From Crocodylus rhombifer (Eukaryota; Chordata; Crocodylia; Crocodylidae): a DNA stretch of 64,000 nt. The stretch spans positions 1,652,291 through 1,716,290 of the forward strand of contig JAVSML010000027.1 of NCBI GenBank assembly GCA_038503035.1. Direction: 5' to 3'. The notes under the pieces are model-generated. The model made no database searches. It had not been told where the DNA came from and worked only from the letters and a program-made list of their open reading frames with translations. Position numbers and translations under genes: made by a program. Positions 36,000-48,503 of the stretch are shown here, piece by piece (position 1 is the stretch's first letter; each line of letters begins with the position of its first letter).

Positions 36000-38900
36000 T
36001 TTGCAGTCCTGGATACAGCATCTCTAGCTTCTATAATATAATTTCTGAAAAGTCCCTGGAGTAAACTTGACACTGTTATTAACTGAAGTAACTTTACTAT
36101 ATATGAAGAAGACACTAGCAAAATGTCGTCTTTGACATAGAATTAGAATAATGATAATTCCACATAATGAGAGAGAAGCATTTCTTCTTCTGTGTTTGAA
36201 TATGAATAGCAAGTCATCCCTCCACTGAATTCCTTTTCCCCCTTTAATTGAGATCGTAATGTCTTTAGTCCTCTGCTTCCATGCAAAAAAAAGAGACAGG
36301 GGCTAAATAAAAGATTAAGTTTCTTGTGGATAATTTCAATACAGCATCTATATTCCCATGCTTTAGACATAGAAATTAATATTTTTCTCATTTCTAATTA
36401 ATATTTATCTTTAAATATTCATTTGTATATAATAATCATAGTAGTAAAATAAAAATAATTGTTAAAGCCCGTAGCACCCAAAAGTGTGTTTTAGATGGAT
36501 CCAAGAAAGAAAGAGGTATATAGAATAGTTTTGATCACATGCAGTTTTGTTTTAATACAGTGGAAATTGACTATCAGGTTTTACCACACATGAGTAAAGA
36601 CTGAATCAGAACATCAGAATATTTTTTCTGTTCAGCTGTTTGAATCTGTTTGATGTCTATTCCACTAAAGAGTGTTTAAGTAATAATTTTATCAGTTCTG
36701 TTGAAGTAAAAGCAAATTATTTTATGGAGTTTATAGAAGACATATTTTGTATAACAACATCAGTATTTTCCAATAATACGTGGGTTTAGAAAGTTGTACT
36801 AGTGAGTTAAAACATAGTGGTTTAACAACCAGTCTTAGAGGAAACCTTGGGAGTTGCATTTGTCAAGTAGCTAGGAAAACTGTTCATGCATACCCAGTAT
36901 CCAAAGCTTCATTGGCAGCCCAAACATAAAGAACTGAAAGGTCATTCTTCTTCCTACAGTATGATGGTTTGTTGACATATTTTGACACACTGGTACAATG
37001 CTGAAAGGTTTTGACCTTACTGTAACACTTAGGGACGTAGGGTCGGTTTAGCTATCTGAGTCTCATAGAATTTCACATATAGTGGGTTCTTTTTAGGTTT
37101 TCCCTCCACCCCCCCATTAAGAATTAGTAAACTGATATTAAAAAATGGACAAGAATAAACTAAAGGTTTATGAATTTTTTTTATTATTCATTCAAACTAT
37201 CAATTATAACATGCAATTAAAACTATTATTTTATAAAAACTAATTCATATAATTTTCTTGAAGTCAGTTAAATCAGTTTGCTAATGTAAAGATAGATTTT
37301 TTGTAGGAAAAAAAATTCTCAACTAATGTGCTGCAAGTTATTTAAAATTACCTCTGTTATCAGTACACCAGCTTCATTTTTAAAGAAGTTCAGGTGACCA
37401 GTAAGTGTCCTTTTTATAATGGAACACAATAAAAATTTCTATAAACATACAAACTTTTCATGCACATTTTATTAAAGGGAACATTCTTGTAGTACATGTA
37501 CCTTATTTCAGCAGCATTATACATAAATCATTGTTACAAGAGCTATTATTTAGACAGACGTGTACAGAACCTTCTTACCAATAGTATAGGTTGTGTAAAG
37601 AATTTGTTCAAATCACTTACCTTAAAATTAATGTTTCAGTGTTCACCAGTTATCTCATCCTTAAGATGATATGAAAGTGCTTGGATGTGTATCTATTTCC
37701 CACTGAAGCTGGAGCTTGTGAGGAATATTACTATAATCACAAAAAATTCTAAGATCATTTTAGACTGTTTTACTTTGCATCAAACCTCATATCTTTGTAT
37801 TGCAAGAGCAAAGAGGAGTAAAGCCACTTAATAATTAGATTAGCATTTAAATTTGAATGATAAATGTCAATTTAAGATTAGTCATAATGCCTTTCTCCAT
37901 ATTGGACATTTTATATGTATACTGCAAATTAGGATTTTCATTTTAAATGGTTTAAAACCTGCCCTCCTTAAACTGCTGGATTACTATAGCCTCGCATTTT
38001 ATAGTAGTTTACAAGGCAGCATACATCATTTTAAAATTATTTTTCTTATATTTTCTCCACTCTTTCAAATATTGTCATGTCACTGGAGACTATCATATAG
38101 TACAGATAGAGCACTTTCAGCTTCCATCTACATTACCTCAAGGCTTCAGCTCCAATTTCCCCCGTATTTCTCATTCAGATTAGGCAAGCATCTAAGTTTA
38201 TGTACGATAAGAACTGACAGCATAGATCCTGCTATGTTTGCCAAAGGCCTGGTCACAGACACTCCACTATGTCAAAGAATGTCAGCCCCCACAGACCTTA
38301 CCTTTCAGAACTCCTTGTAATTTTTAATTGATGGTTACATCTGACATTTTCAATGTACTTCTTATTGTTGAGTCTCCATCTACCTAGGAATAGTTAAAAT
38401 AATAATAATAATCCTCCGTGTAAACTATTACATCATATATTTTTATTTAATAAGGTCAGGTTGCCTGCTGAAAACCAAGAATGACCAAATCCTCCTCTCC
38501 CCTCCCCTTCAAGTAATTCTGTAAGTGCTCTTCTAATCCATTTGAAATGACAATTGGACAGGGAGAAAGAGCGTAGAGAGAGTTAACTCTTAGTATTAAT
38601 GTAGAAAACATTAGTTACTGTTGATCACATATTATGTGTGATAAAGATACAAGAATCTTATAAAATTTTAAGTAATAAACTAAGGATTTTTTTCTTATTG
38701 ACTATATCTAAATATTTAGAATAACATTTTTGTACCTATAAAGTACACACTTTCACATAATAAAATTTTACATTTTCAGTGTTTTATTTTATTTAAATTA
38801 GTTGCATGTTGTTAAGCATGCTGTGTTTTCTTGTATTCAGAAACCACAACTTTTTCATTCCAGTTTAAAATATTACAAACGTAATAAATTAATATAAGTA

Positions 38901-41900
38901 TAATTATCCATCTATTAGGAGTTAAAATGAGGGAGTTCAGTTGTTCATAAATGTCAAAAAGCAAAGAACTAACAGAAGCATTTTGTCACAAATAATGCTG
39001 CTTTTCTTCTAATTAGTTAATTTACATTTTACAAATTAAGGGCAAAATTCAGACAGAAGATAATCTAGTAACATATCATAGCTTTCCTGACCTGTATTTG
39101 TATCTGCCAAATTTAAGTTAATTAGAAATGTAGATGCTGTTTGTTTTATCTGTCAAAAAGCTCATCTTAAAAAAAATCTAGGCACACTTTTTCCCCCCAC
39201 ATTTATCATCTAAATAATAGTCTTGCCAAGATGGCAGCCTCATAATAAACTCTTTTCAGTGGAGTGATGGGTAATGAAGCTTGCTTGTGAAGGCAGCGAA
39301 AAATGTTGTCTAGCCAAATGCGTGAATATGATGGCTAGAGAATCAGTGGACTTTCTCAGTCATCAATCTTTTTAGTAGCCTCTTATACATCTGAATATTT
39401 TGATAGATGATCTAATAATTGAGTTATCTATCTTTCTAACTATCAGAGTTGCATAAAAATTATTCTCACATGCTACTGAATATTAAATATATTAGGCATC
39501 CAGTAAATTTTTCAAAAAAGGGCCAAAAGGTGGAGGGATTTTGTTATATCATAAACATACCTTAATGTAGTAAATGATAAACTACTGTATCTGCAGTATT
39601 AAACTATTTGTATCAATATAAAACAAAAGTAAATAAAGTCAAAAGCAGATTAAAGCAGAGAATCAGACTAAAAATAAATAAAGCAAGTGAAAACAAAAAA
39701 GGTTAGTGCACAATTTATGTGCACCTGAGATATACTTTGAAGTGGATTTGGTGGTCTGTGCCTGGCTAATGGACAGCAGTCACGTTTAATGTTACATAGA
39801 TTCCTTATGCCCTGGAAATCTTGGCTTAGGAGCAGATAAGCATAGTGTCAGTATGGATTCTCAAATTACCTTTCAACCCCTTTTAAGAGTGGTTCTTTCT
39901 GGTTAGTGAAGAAGAGATTGAGAAATATGCATTAAAGCTCCCTATGTTCTGTGAAGTAATACAGTATGGATTCTTCTTAATCACAATAAAAACTGCGTTC
40001 TCAGACCTATAATTATCTATCTTGTTTTGGAGAAGCCATTGAGGGTTTTTTGGATAAACTGCATTAAGTGCATCCGGTCTCTTTAAAGAAGGAATTTATT
40101 TAAGTACCATGATAAAATATTTTTTAAAAGACCATTTAAAATGTAGGGGACAGAGCATTAGATCATTCTATCATATTGTTGTTGTTTGAAAATTGCTCTT
40201 TAACATATTGATTAAAAATCATAATTTTAACAATAGCAAAAATATCAATGCTCTTACCACAGAAAATAACTTTCTTTCTCTGGTGGTGTCAGTCATATTC
40301 AAATGTCACCTATATGGTTCATTCTGAACTGTATACAAATGAGCAGTTCAGGTCTTAACTTTTCTATAGTTTATAAATGGACTTTTGTTAACAAATCCTT
40401 AATTATTATTATACTGTTTCATTATTATACTGTTTTGTATAAGATTGGCAGAGATAATTACTTTTCTTTAAGCGGCATGTTTATTATAGGTCTCGTATAA
40501 ACAAATCTGTGGACACAAACTGTGCTTTCAGTATTATATGCACTAACTACTGTAACTTTTTCATTTTTGACCTCAGAACTGGAGCAGCCTGTATATAGCA
40601 CTGATCTAAGGAACTTGAAACAGTTACTCACTCATTCAAGCATTATAGTGTTAACTATAGGGGATATCTGTTCAGTAGTTACTATGCATTAGTAGGTGAT
40701 ACCCCATTAATTTTGTAACTCTACCTTAAGTATTTCCATTGAAGTCATAAGTATAGTATCTAAGTGATCCCTGAGTTGTAGCACTTCATATACCATTGCA
40801 TAATAATGACAATATTTGCTTTAAAATGGAAGTCTTGGCAAGGAGGCATATAGGATTCTGATCAAGCAAGATACTTAAGCATAGATGTATTGATATTATT
40901 AGAATTTCATTTTAATTAAATTCACATTACTAATGTGATAGCATTTTTATGGCTACCAAAGTGGAATCTTCTTTGGTTAGGTACTATATAAACATATAAT
41001 AAATAACAGCTCACTGACTTTACTGTTATATACATATCTAGGTAGGACCTTAAGTACCTTGCTGAATGAATATGCTTCCATTTGTGCTTTAATTCATTTT
41101 ATATGTAGGTAAACTGAGGCACAGAAATAAATATATTATTTGCTGTGTGTCAAAAGATACCGCAAGAGCTGGAAACAGAGCTCAAACTCTTGGTTTCACA
41201 TTGACCAGTATCATGCTATGCTCAGAAACCAACATTTATGTTTGCATTATGAAACTTTAATAGAAAATGTAAAACATCAGTAATGAATATCGCATAATCC
41301 AGAAGTATGTAAATTGAAACACATTTGTATAAGGTTAGAATTATTAACATTGATTACTTGGGCACTTAGATAACTATTTGTATGCCCAAACTTGCTTATA
41401 AATAATAAAAGTATAACTGAATTATTCAAAACTTGTATTGTTTCCTTTGCTACTTGTGGCTTATTTTGGCATTTGTGAAAATGATAATTGTTATTACATC
41501 CTGATTAAATTTATATATGTAACTTTTTCCAAACATGTTTTTCTCTGTATATATGATTGTAGATTCTAAATGTTGTTGTTGATGTTGTTGTTTGGGGTGG
41601 GGGGAGTTGTTATCATAAAAATTGCAAGCTTCTGAGTTTTCAGGTTTGTCTTTTGATTAGCATGGCCTCATCCATCATTGCTCTTTGGTAAGAACACCAA
41701 GAAGTCATGTCCTTTTGTTTTTAATGATAAATATGCCTTTGTCATGAATACTCATAAGGCATTCCAGGATTTACATCTGAATTGTCAAAGTATAACTGCA
41801 CAGCTTCTGTGGTGTGTGACATTATTAGTGAAGTAAAGAAGTTTTTAATTTGTCATGGACAGGCTTTAGATGTTGACATTACAAGGCTTTCTTAGCTGTG

Positions 41901-44900
41901 ATGCTGAAAAAAGTTGTCCTTCGCCCACTGTTTTTCTAAGATTTGTCGTTTATCAACAAGAGGCAATCTGCCACAGGAGAGATTTTGCGGGCATTCCTAT
42001 TTGCGTGGTCTGAGCCTGTCTCTTCAGGTTTCATTATTTAGGTCTGATGTCTAGTTAGTTCTTATCAAAACTAATACCGTCTGAAGTACCAGGCTTCCAG
42101 TAATCATACAACCAACATGAAGATATCTTCAGCTTGACTAACATTACTAAAGACAGTATCTCTTTAAACTTGAGCTTTGCTTCAACATCTGTATCAATTA
42201 CATCTTGTAAATGTGCTTTCCTTGAAGGTTTCACTTGGAGTACATGCAATATCTGCTACACATTTGTAATTACAATTAATGAAAACACATCTTTTGAGTT
42301 TAAAACTTAAATGTTTAATTTAATTCTTTTTCATTTTATGGGGGGGGTTTTAGGTTAGCGATTTATTAATGCAACAGATAAATGCCACTATACCATTTCT
42401 TTTTCTTGTAATCTGGTTGCTAAGACAGTATGCTAATTAACATTTAAAAATATTTTTATAAAAACTTTTATCTGCTATATTTATCAAAATGAATGTGTGT
42501 AATATAAATGTTGCGTTTAATTGTAGTTCTTTCTGACAACAGGTGTTCTTTGAAATCTCCTATATGCAGTCTGAAGCACCAATTTCTGTATCTCTTGCTG
42601 CTACTAACTTCTCTACTTTTCTGTAGCTACCTTTTAGGATTTAAATCCATTCTACATCAAGGTCTGTGCTTTAATGTTGAAATCAGACATTTTCTTATTA
42701 AATGACATTTCCTTATGAGGGACAGTTCAGAGTGGAGTTTACTGATAAATCCCATGAAAGACATTCTTCATTTCCACAGTGCCTAAGTCCAGGATAAAAA
42801 TTAGTTGATAATCCAACCATTTATAATTGCAGTCCTTTTCAATATTTTTTGCATTGTGGCCTTTACTACAAAACTTTTCAAATAGTTAATAGTGTCCATC
42901 AATTTAATTCACAATTTGGCATTATAATTTAAAACAAGGTGAAGTAAATGAATCACATTATTTTGCTGATTTCTAGTTTCTGAGTTTCATATCACTTTAA
43001 ATGGAATTTGCTTTTATGCATATCATTTTTTGATTGTAAACAATCTACCTGTTCCATTCTTGCTCATCAGTGAGTGCAAGAGAAAACAGGGTTCTCATTT
43101 ATTTGTTTCAAATGGAAAACTCATTTGTACCACTAAAGCTCAACTTAATACATTAATTGAGTTTTTTGTCCTCTAGTCAGTGAGAGAGTTTTTTGAGACA
43201 CTAAAGCCCTAACCCAACTTGAAGAAGACAGTGATGGCAGTGAGCTTCTGTCCAGAGTTAATCAGCTGCAGAATTTGTAAACTGCATATGTGTCAAAGTT
43301 GAAAATGTTAGCACTCTTAATAGAAGCTTGAAAAGGTTAGATCTGATAAAAGCCGTCAGCAGTTAAAGAAAGTGATTTATGGGAATGTAATGACACAAAA
43401 TGCCTCATTTATCACTCATACATAGATAGGTTAAGGTTTCTGTGTCATACTTTAAAAACTTGACCACTTAGAATTGTCAAAATAGGTACTTAATTGCCCA
43501 TCATATATTTCAGTTTGAATTTCCTTCACATGAATTTTGGTAATTTTACCTCAGATTACTGTTGTGTTTTTCATATGGTTCCTTTTAAAGTCATTCATAT
43601 TTCATATTTATTTCATATTTGTTTCAAACAGGATGCTCTGATCTGTTAGAACTTGTATTAGCTAAAGCTGTTGATCTGAGCACTCTCCAAATCTTTTGAT
43701 GATTTACATTTTCAGTTAGGCTAACTGTAAGGAAAATAAGTTAGGGTTTCATTTTCTTGTCTTACACTACTAATTCCCATCAAGAGTTTACAGTCTTCTC
43801 ATTCATTCTGTATATTTCCCATCAAAACTGAAACATGAGATTTAAAAGCGAGATCCATCAATTAGTTTATATTTCCAGTAATTTGAGTTACTGTTTAACT
43901 TCACATCAATTAAATTTAATCAAGAACTACCAGTCCTTTTAAATGATCTTAAAGAAGAATTACAACTGTTAGTAGAAATACTAAGCATTGTACTTTTTTC
44001 CCAGGTCATTTGAGAATAACAACCAGTAAGTTCCACAAATTTGAGATTCTGAAATTTTTGTCTTTCCTTTACCTTTTTAAAGCATTCACAGTTTTGGCAT
44101 AAAGTCATTAAACAAAATATAATACAAACAAAAGTAAGGCTTTTTTAGAAAATCATATTTGAATTATATTTACAAAGCAACGTAGTTATTTTAAAGGCAT
44201 TGCCTATATTTTCCAGTATAAATCCAGATGCAGAAGGTAACAGTTTTCAAATTAAATCAAAGCTTAGAATGGAAAAAAAAAGTTTAAAATTATCTTATCT
44301 TCTCAAATCTATATTTTTCATGTATAACATCAAACAGGTATAATATGACAGTCCAAACCAAATAATTTATTTTTTTATAGAAAAAATTATAAACTTACAT
44401 TTTTGTCAGCTTCTACAATTTATGGCCCCAGTTGTGTAGTATTCTGTTTGTTCAGCGATGACCTTCCAGGTTCGATTTAAAAAGAAGTCAGAAGCATTTG
44501 TCATGTCTGCTTGATCTTGTCCAGAGGTACCTATTGTAATTGTAAAGGACTAATAAGGTTGTTTATAATACAACATTTTGACAACTTTTTAAAAAATTCT
44601 TTTTAGAAGAAACTTCTATATCTTTTCTTGTGTGTTCTAACAAAAAAAATGCTGCTTCACTGTACAGTACAACTTTTTTAATGTTTGACTGAGACAATAT
44701 AAAAAACTTCAGCCACAGAAACTTGATTTACTTGTGAAGTGGGGTGTTATATGACCAGCTAAGTTCAAATGATATAGAATATATCCTAAGGTATTTCTGT
44801 AACTAAAATCCACCTACTTTACCTGTTCATATAGTTTAATGTACTTTTTCATATAGTTGATATATTTCATCTATCTACATACTGAGTTCTTTTCAGGGTG

Positions 44901-46990
44901 TAAAGAAATGTCTTGCGAACATATTTGTATACAAAAAGTATACAGTAGAGTAAAATAGTTCTTTTTCTTACAAAAACTGCAAGTTCATAAATTCTTGTTT
45001 ACTTAATACAGTATAACCTTTTATAAAACAGATGCTTTCCTCTAAATTTGTAAAAATATTATGATGAATTTATCAAGCTTGTTTCAATCAGCCTATGTTC
45101 ATTTTTCTCCCCACATTTTTTCCTCTTGCCAGACACCCTCCACTACTTTTTTTTTTTTAATGGAGAAAGCCATTAAAAACTAAAATATAATTGAAAAATT
45201 GTGTTTTATATGAAGTGGTTCTACCTTTTGTAGGACAATTAAAAACACAGTAGCATTATCCAGTTGCTATATATCATTTAAATGTATTAAAACAGCCAAA
45301 AATCTCGAGACCATGTTTTCTGTATGTTCATCATGTGATTTCAAGTGGGTTTCTTTCATATCACCATTGAGACAAATTTATGTTGTATATATTTCTGGTT
45401 GCTAAACTCAACATTGTCTCATTTCATGGGGTTTTTTACAGTGTGCTCTCAACTATTATGAGGAAATGTATTAAAATGCCTTAATTACAGGGCAAGAAGA
45501 AGAGAAAGCACAAGTCTCTTAGCATATGATCTTTCAATTGTTCACTAAAGGATAAAGAGAGCATTCAAGCGTGGTTTAGATAACTGTCAGCAATAATAAA
45601 ATGCAAGGTAGTTTGTAGAGCCTTTAAAGACCTTTCAGGGAGATAGATTTAATTAAAAAGTAAAATAGACTTTTCATTTCAAAGAAATCTAAAATGTTAT
45701 AAAATTTCATAATGTTAATACATTAGTAAGGGTACTGTATATTATCAAGGATGAGAAAAAGTCAGCTGTGAAACTATTATGTGTGAGTCACAGAACAGTG
45801 AATCATGCCGTTTTCTTTAGCTTTCCATTTAAAGGCTCTGTGGTATGTTAAAGCACAATCTAAAAAAATTACAATATTTTAGTTTCTCTGTATTTTTTTA
45901 AAAATTCTGCTACACTTATGACTTGAAAACTTAAATGAACATTTAGCTTCATAATATAAAGATGTATTACTACAATTAATCCTCCAAATAAGCCTAATTT
46001 AATAGACATTTTGTTTATAGAAATGAATGTGTGTGGGAGTGTATACACTATACAAGTATATTGCAGTAGTAGGTGGATGTTAACTTGTGATAGTTTTGTT
46101 TCCTGCATGTGTTTTCCAGTAGCATTTTCACTTATGTCAAAAGGGTGAAAGTCCCTCAGTTTTACTTGTGGTTTGTCATAATGCTTAATTAACACTGGGC
46201 CTGAGAGTTGCATTGGACTAGATTGCTTCTGGCAAACTAGAGGCAAGTAAACCTGACTACGTGATAAGTAGTCATTTATAAATAATCCTGCCTTGCTCTC
46301 CTTTTAGAGATTGGCTCCCTTGTTCAGCCTTGTCCTTTCCTGTGAAGGTTTTTGTAAGCTCAGTTTGCTCTTAACCCCAGTGTACAGACATCAATTACAT
46401 TGGCCAGTTGGTTTGTCATAGCGAAGTACTAAATGAATCTGTGTACAAGTTGCCTTTTTTTTAGTGCAGTGTCTTTTACAAATAAATCAACTTCATAGAA
46501 GTGCATTTTCAACAAATGGCTGGAGTTTGTAGATAGACTCTCTGCCACTTCTATAATTACTGGCTTGGGAACAAAACAAAATATGTTAATAATGAAAAAA
46601 AATTATTTTAACATTTAGGGTCTTGCTAATTCCTCTGGAAAATTAAGTTGAAATGATTTATTCATGGTGTGCCTTACTTTTGCCTGAATGTGCTAAATCA
46701 TACGAATTGCTTTAAATGTAATGTTCAGGTTGCCTATAATTTTAAAGCCCTTTATTCTTCTTCCACACAAGAACTTTCAAGGGGGAATGCAACCTGAATA
46801 AAAAATGTTCCTTTCGTGATTAAAATTTACCATGTGCTTATGTAAAGTAAGTAATGGCAGACACAGATAGTGCCATCTTTGCATTGTACCACGGGCAGTA
46901 ACCCATGGCATTAAATAGCCAAAATCTTGTAGAGCAATGTGAGATATTCCTCTTCCAACATGTTCCTTGCCTCTGTCATCATTGCTGCTT
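36000..46990. other. 11 kb of AT-rich intronic DNA with no recognisable repeat
   Basis: This is the longest part of the window without a transposon I can name. It contains no credible exon; the open frames (up to 155 codons at 37853-38320) have no family similarity and AT-driven composition. The stretches at about 39.2-39.35, 41.85-42.05 and 46.26-46.9 kb are compositionally more even and might be conserved non-coding DNA, but this cannot be judged from one genome. Confidence 0.6.
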
Positions 46991-47042
46991 TTCCATAGGG
47001 TGGTAGGACGTGGCCATTCTCACACTTTTAACAGGTGTAGAG

Positions 47043-47310
47043 CGGGGGTTGATATCTTCCAGCAAGGGGCCAGGATGACACCCAGCTTGAATCTGAGGTG
47101 GGCACTAGGACCTGGTTAGTTCTGTTGCTTCTCTCTGCTTCCTGGATGCTATGCACTATAGGGTATGCTCCCCAATGTCAAGGCCACGGCGTTCAGCTGT
47201 CATGTTCTGTAGGGAATGATCTACCAAAATGCCTGCATGCGGTGTGGTGAGCACAGCACCCAAACACTGCTGAAACCACTATTCCATAAGCCATAGGTTG
47301 CTGACCCCTG
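47043..47310. mobile_element. hAT-type transposon remnant, 268 bp
   Basis: The right end, GGTTGCTGACCCCTG, is a clear hAT terminus (reverse complement CAGGGGTCAGCAACC). The left end, CGGGGGTTGATATC, is a decayed partner. The flanks GTGTAGAG (47035-47042) and GTTCAGAG (47311-47318) agree at 6 of 8 positions, consistent with an old 8-bp target duplication. There is no coding capacity. Confidence 0.7.
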
Positions 47311-47490
47311 GTTCAGAGAATACAAGCAGCATAATCTGTTAAATAATTTTTTCCTTCATGCGACATGCAATTTTTAGGGGCTAACATGCTACAGCTGATG
47401 CCGTTGTCAAATTCTTTGCATTTAGCCCATTTACTCCAGTAGAGTTTTGCAGCAGGACAGTTAGCTGTTGTACTTTTATATTGTGAACTC

Positions 47491-48503
47491 TAGAGGTACA
47501 CCAATATAGATTTTTGGGGCTGATACCAATAGCCAATTTTCTTAAGGACACATATCAGTCGATACTAGTCTGATTTCTGATACAGCTTCATGCAGCTGGT
47601 AAATCTATTGTGGTGGAAGGGGAAAAGGGAGGGAAGGTACATGGGGAGGCAGATTAAGGCCCCTGTAGTGAGGGAGGGAGTGGGGCTGGGGGCTGGGGCA
47701 TGCGCTGCCCAGCTGGGGTGGGGCACAGCTTGTCCGGGGGGGGGGTGGCTCCTGCTGCTGCACACTCCCTGAGTGGGATGTGTCCCCCCCCCCCCCCCCC
47801 CACCCCCGGGGGCGGGGGGCCCCCGGGGGGGGGGGGGGCGCGGGTGTGGGGGGGGGGGGGGGGGGCTCCCGCTGCTGCCCCCCCCCTGGGGGGGGTGTCC
47901 CCCCCCCCCCCCCCAGAACTCTGTGGGTCAGGCAGACTGCAGTTGGGGCTAGGGCAGTGGCAACGTTGGGAGAGGGCTATGGAGCGGGCTGCAACCACCT
48001 CACAAACCACCATAGCCACCCCATTGCTTCCTTCAGCACCGCTGCCGCTCACTTCAGACAAATCTGGGGGTGCACCGTGCCCCATGCCCTCCCAGACAAG
48101 TGATGGGAGCTGCTGGACAAGTAGATGAGCCGCCAGATGAGTGGCATGCAGCAATAGGAGCTGCCCCCTCCCCATGACCCGCGACTGAGCATTGGCTGTG
48201 TCCTGTACACCATCCCGCCCTGCACTCTGGCTGAGCAGTGTTTGCCCCAGCCACTGCCCCACTCCCTCCTCACCATGTGGGCCTTGATCTGCCCACACTG
48301 TGCCCCTCCCCTTCCACCACACCAGACTTAACAGCTGAACGCAGCTCTCCATGCTGCCAGCTGTGCTCCTCACTGCGTAAGTGCTGTGCTGTGGCTGCAC
48401 ATGTGCATGGGCCATTTATTGGCCAAATTATCAGCCACATCAGGCCAATTTCCAATATAGACTATTTTCTTTATATCGGTGCTGATCCAATAGTGGACCT
48501 CTA
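47491..48503. mobile_element. DNA transposon remnant, about 1.0 kb, ends TAGAGGT...ACCTCTA
   Basis: The left arm, TAGAGGTACACCAATATAGA then TTTTTGGGGCTGATACCAATAGCC, and the reverse-complemented right arm, TAGAGGTCCACTATTGGATC then AGCACCGATATA, are similar along more than 35 bp. This is a known type of hAT terminus ('agaggtgcaccgata'). The flanks GTGAACTC and GCAAGCTC match at only 5 of 8. The interior is very GC-rich compared with the intron and includes the poly-G/poly-C block. The large open frames here (for example 47654-48415, - strand) are products of that composition and not genes. Confidence 0.65.
47736..47914. repeat. Extreme poly-G/poly-C block, roughly two tandem units
   Basis: Homopolymer runs dominate: 18 C at 47784-47801, 14 G at 47825-47838, 18 G at 47848-47865 and 16 C at 47899-47914. 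Two units of about 115-120 bp can be seen, each with a G run, then GGCTCC(T/C)GCTGCTGC, then GTGTCCCC and a C run. The G runs satisfy G-quadruplex criteria on both strands, and the C5G5 stretches form palindromes. Base calls in such runs are unreliable. Confidence 0.85.

Noticed and set aside
37853..38320. 155-codon open frame in the AT-rich region
   Set aside because: Phe/Leu/Ile-rich chance frame with no motif and no neighbouring exon-like signals.
47654..48415. 253-codon open frame on the - strand, with a + strand companion of 142 codons
   Set aside because: Both run through homopolymer G/C tracts inside a DNA-transposon remnant; the long Gly/Pro runs come from the base composition.
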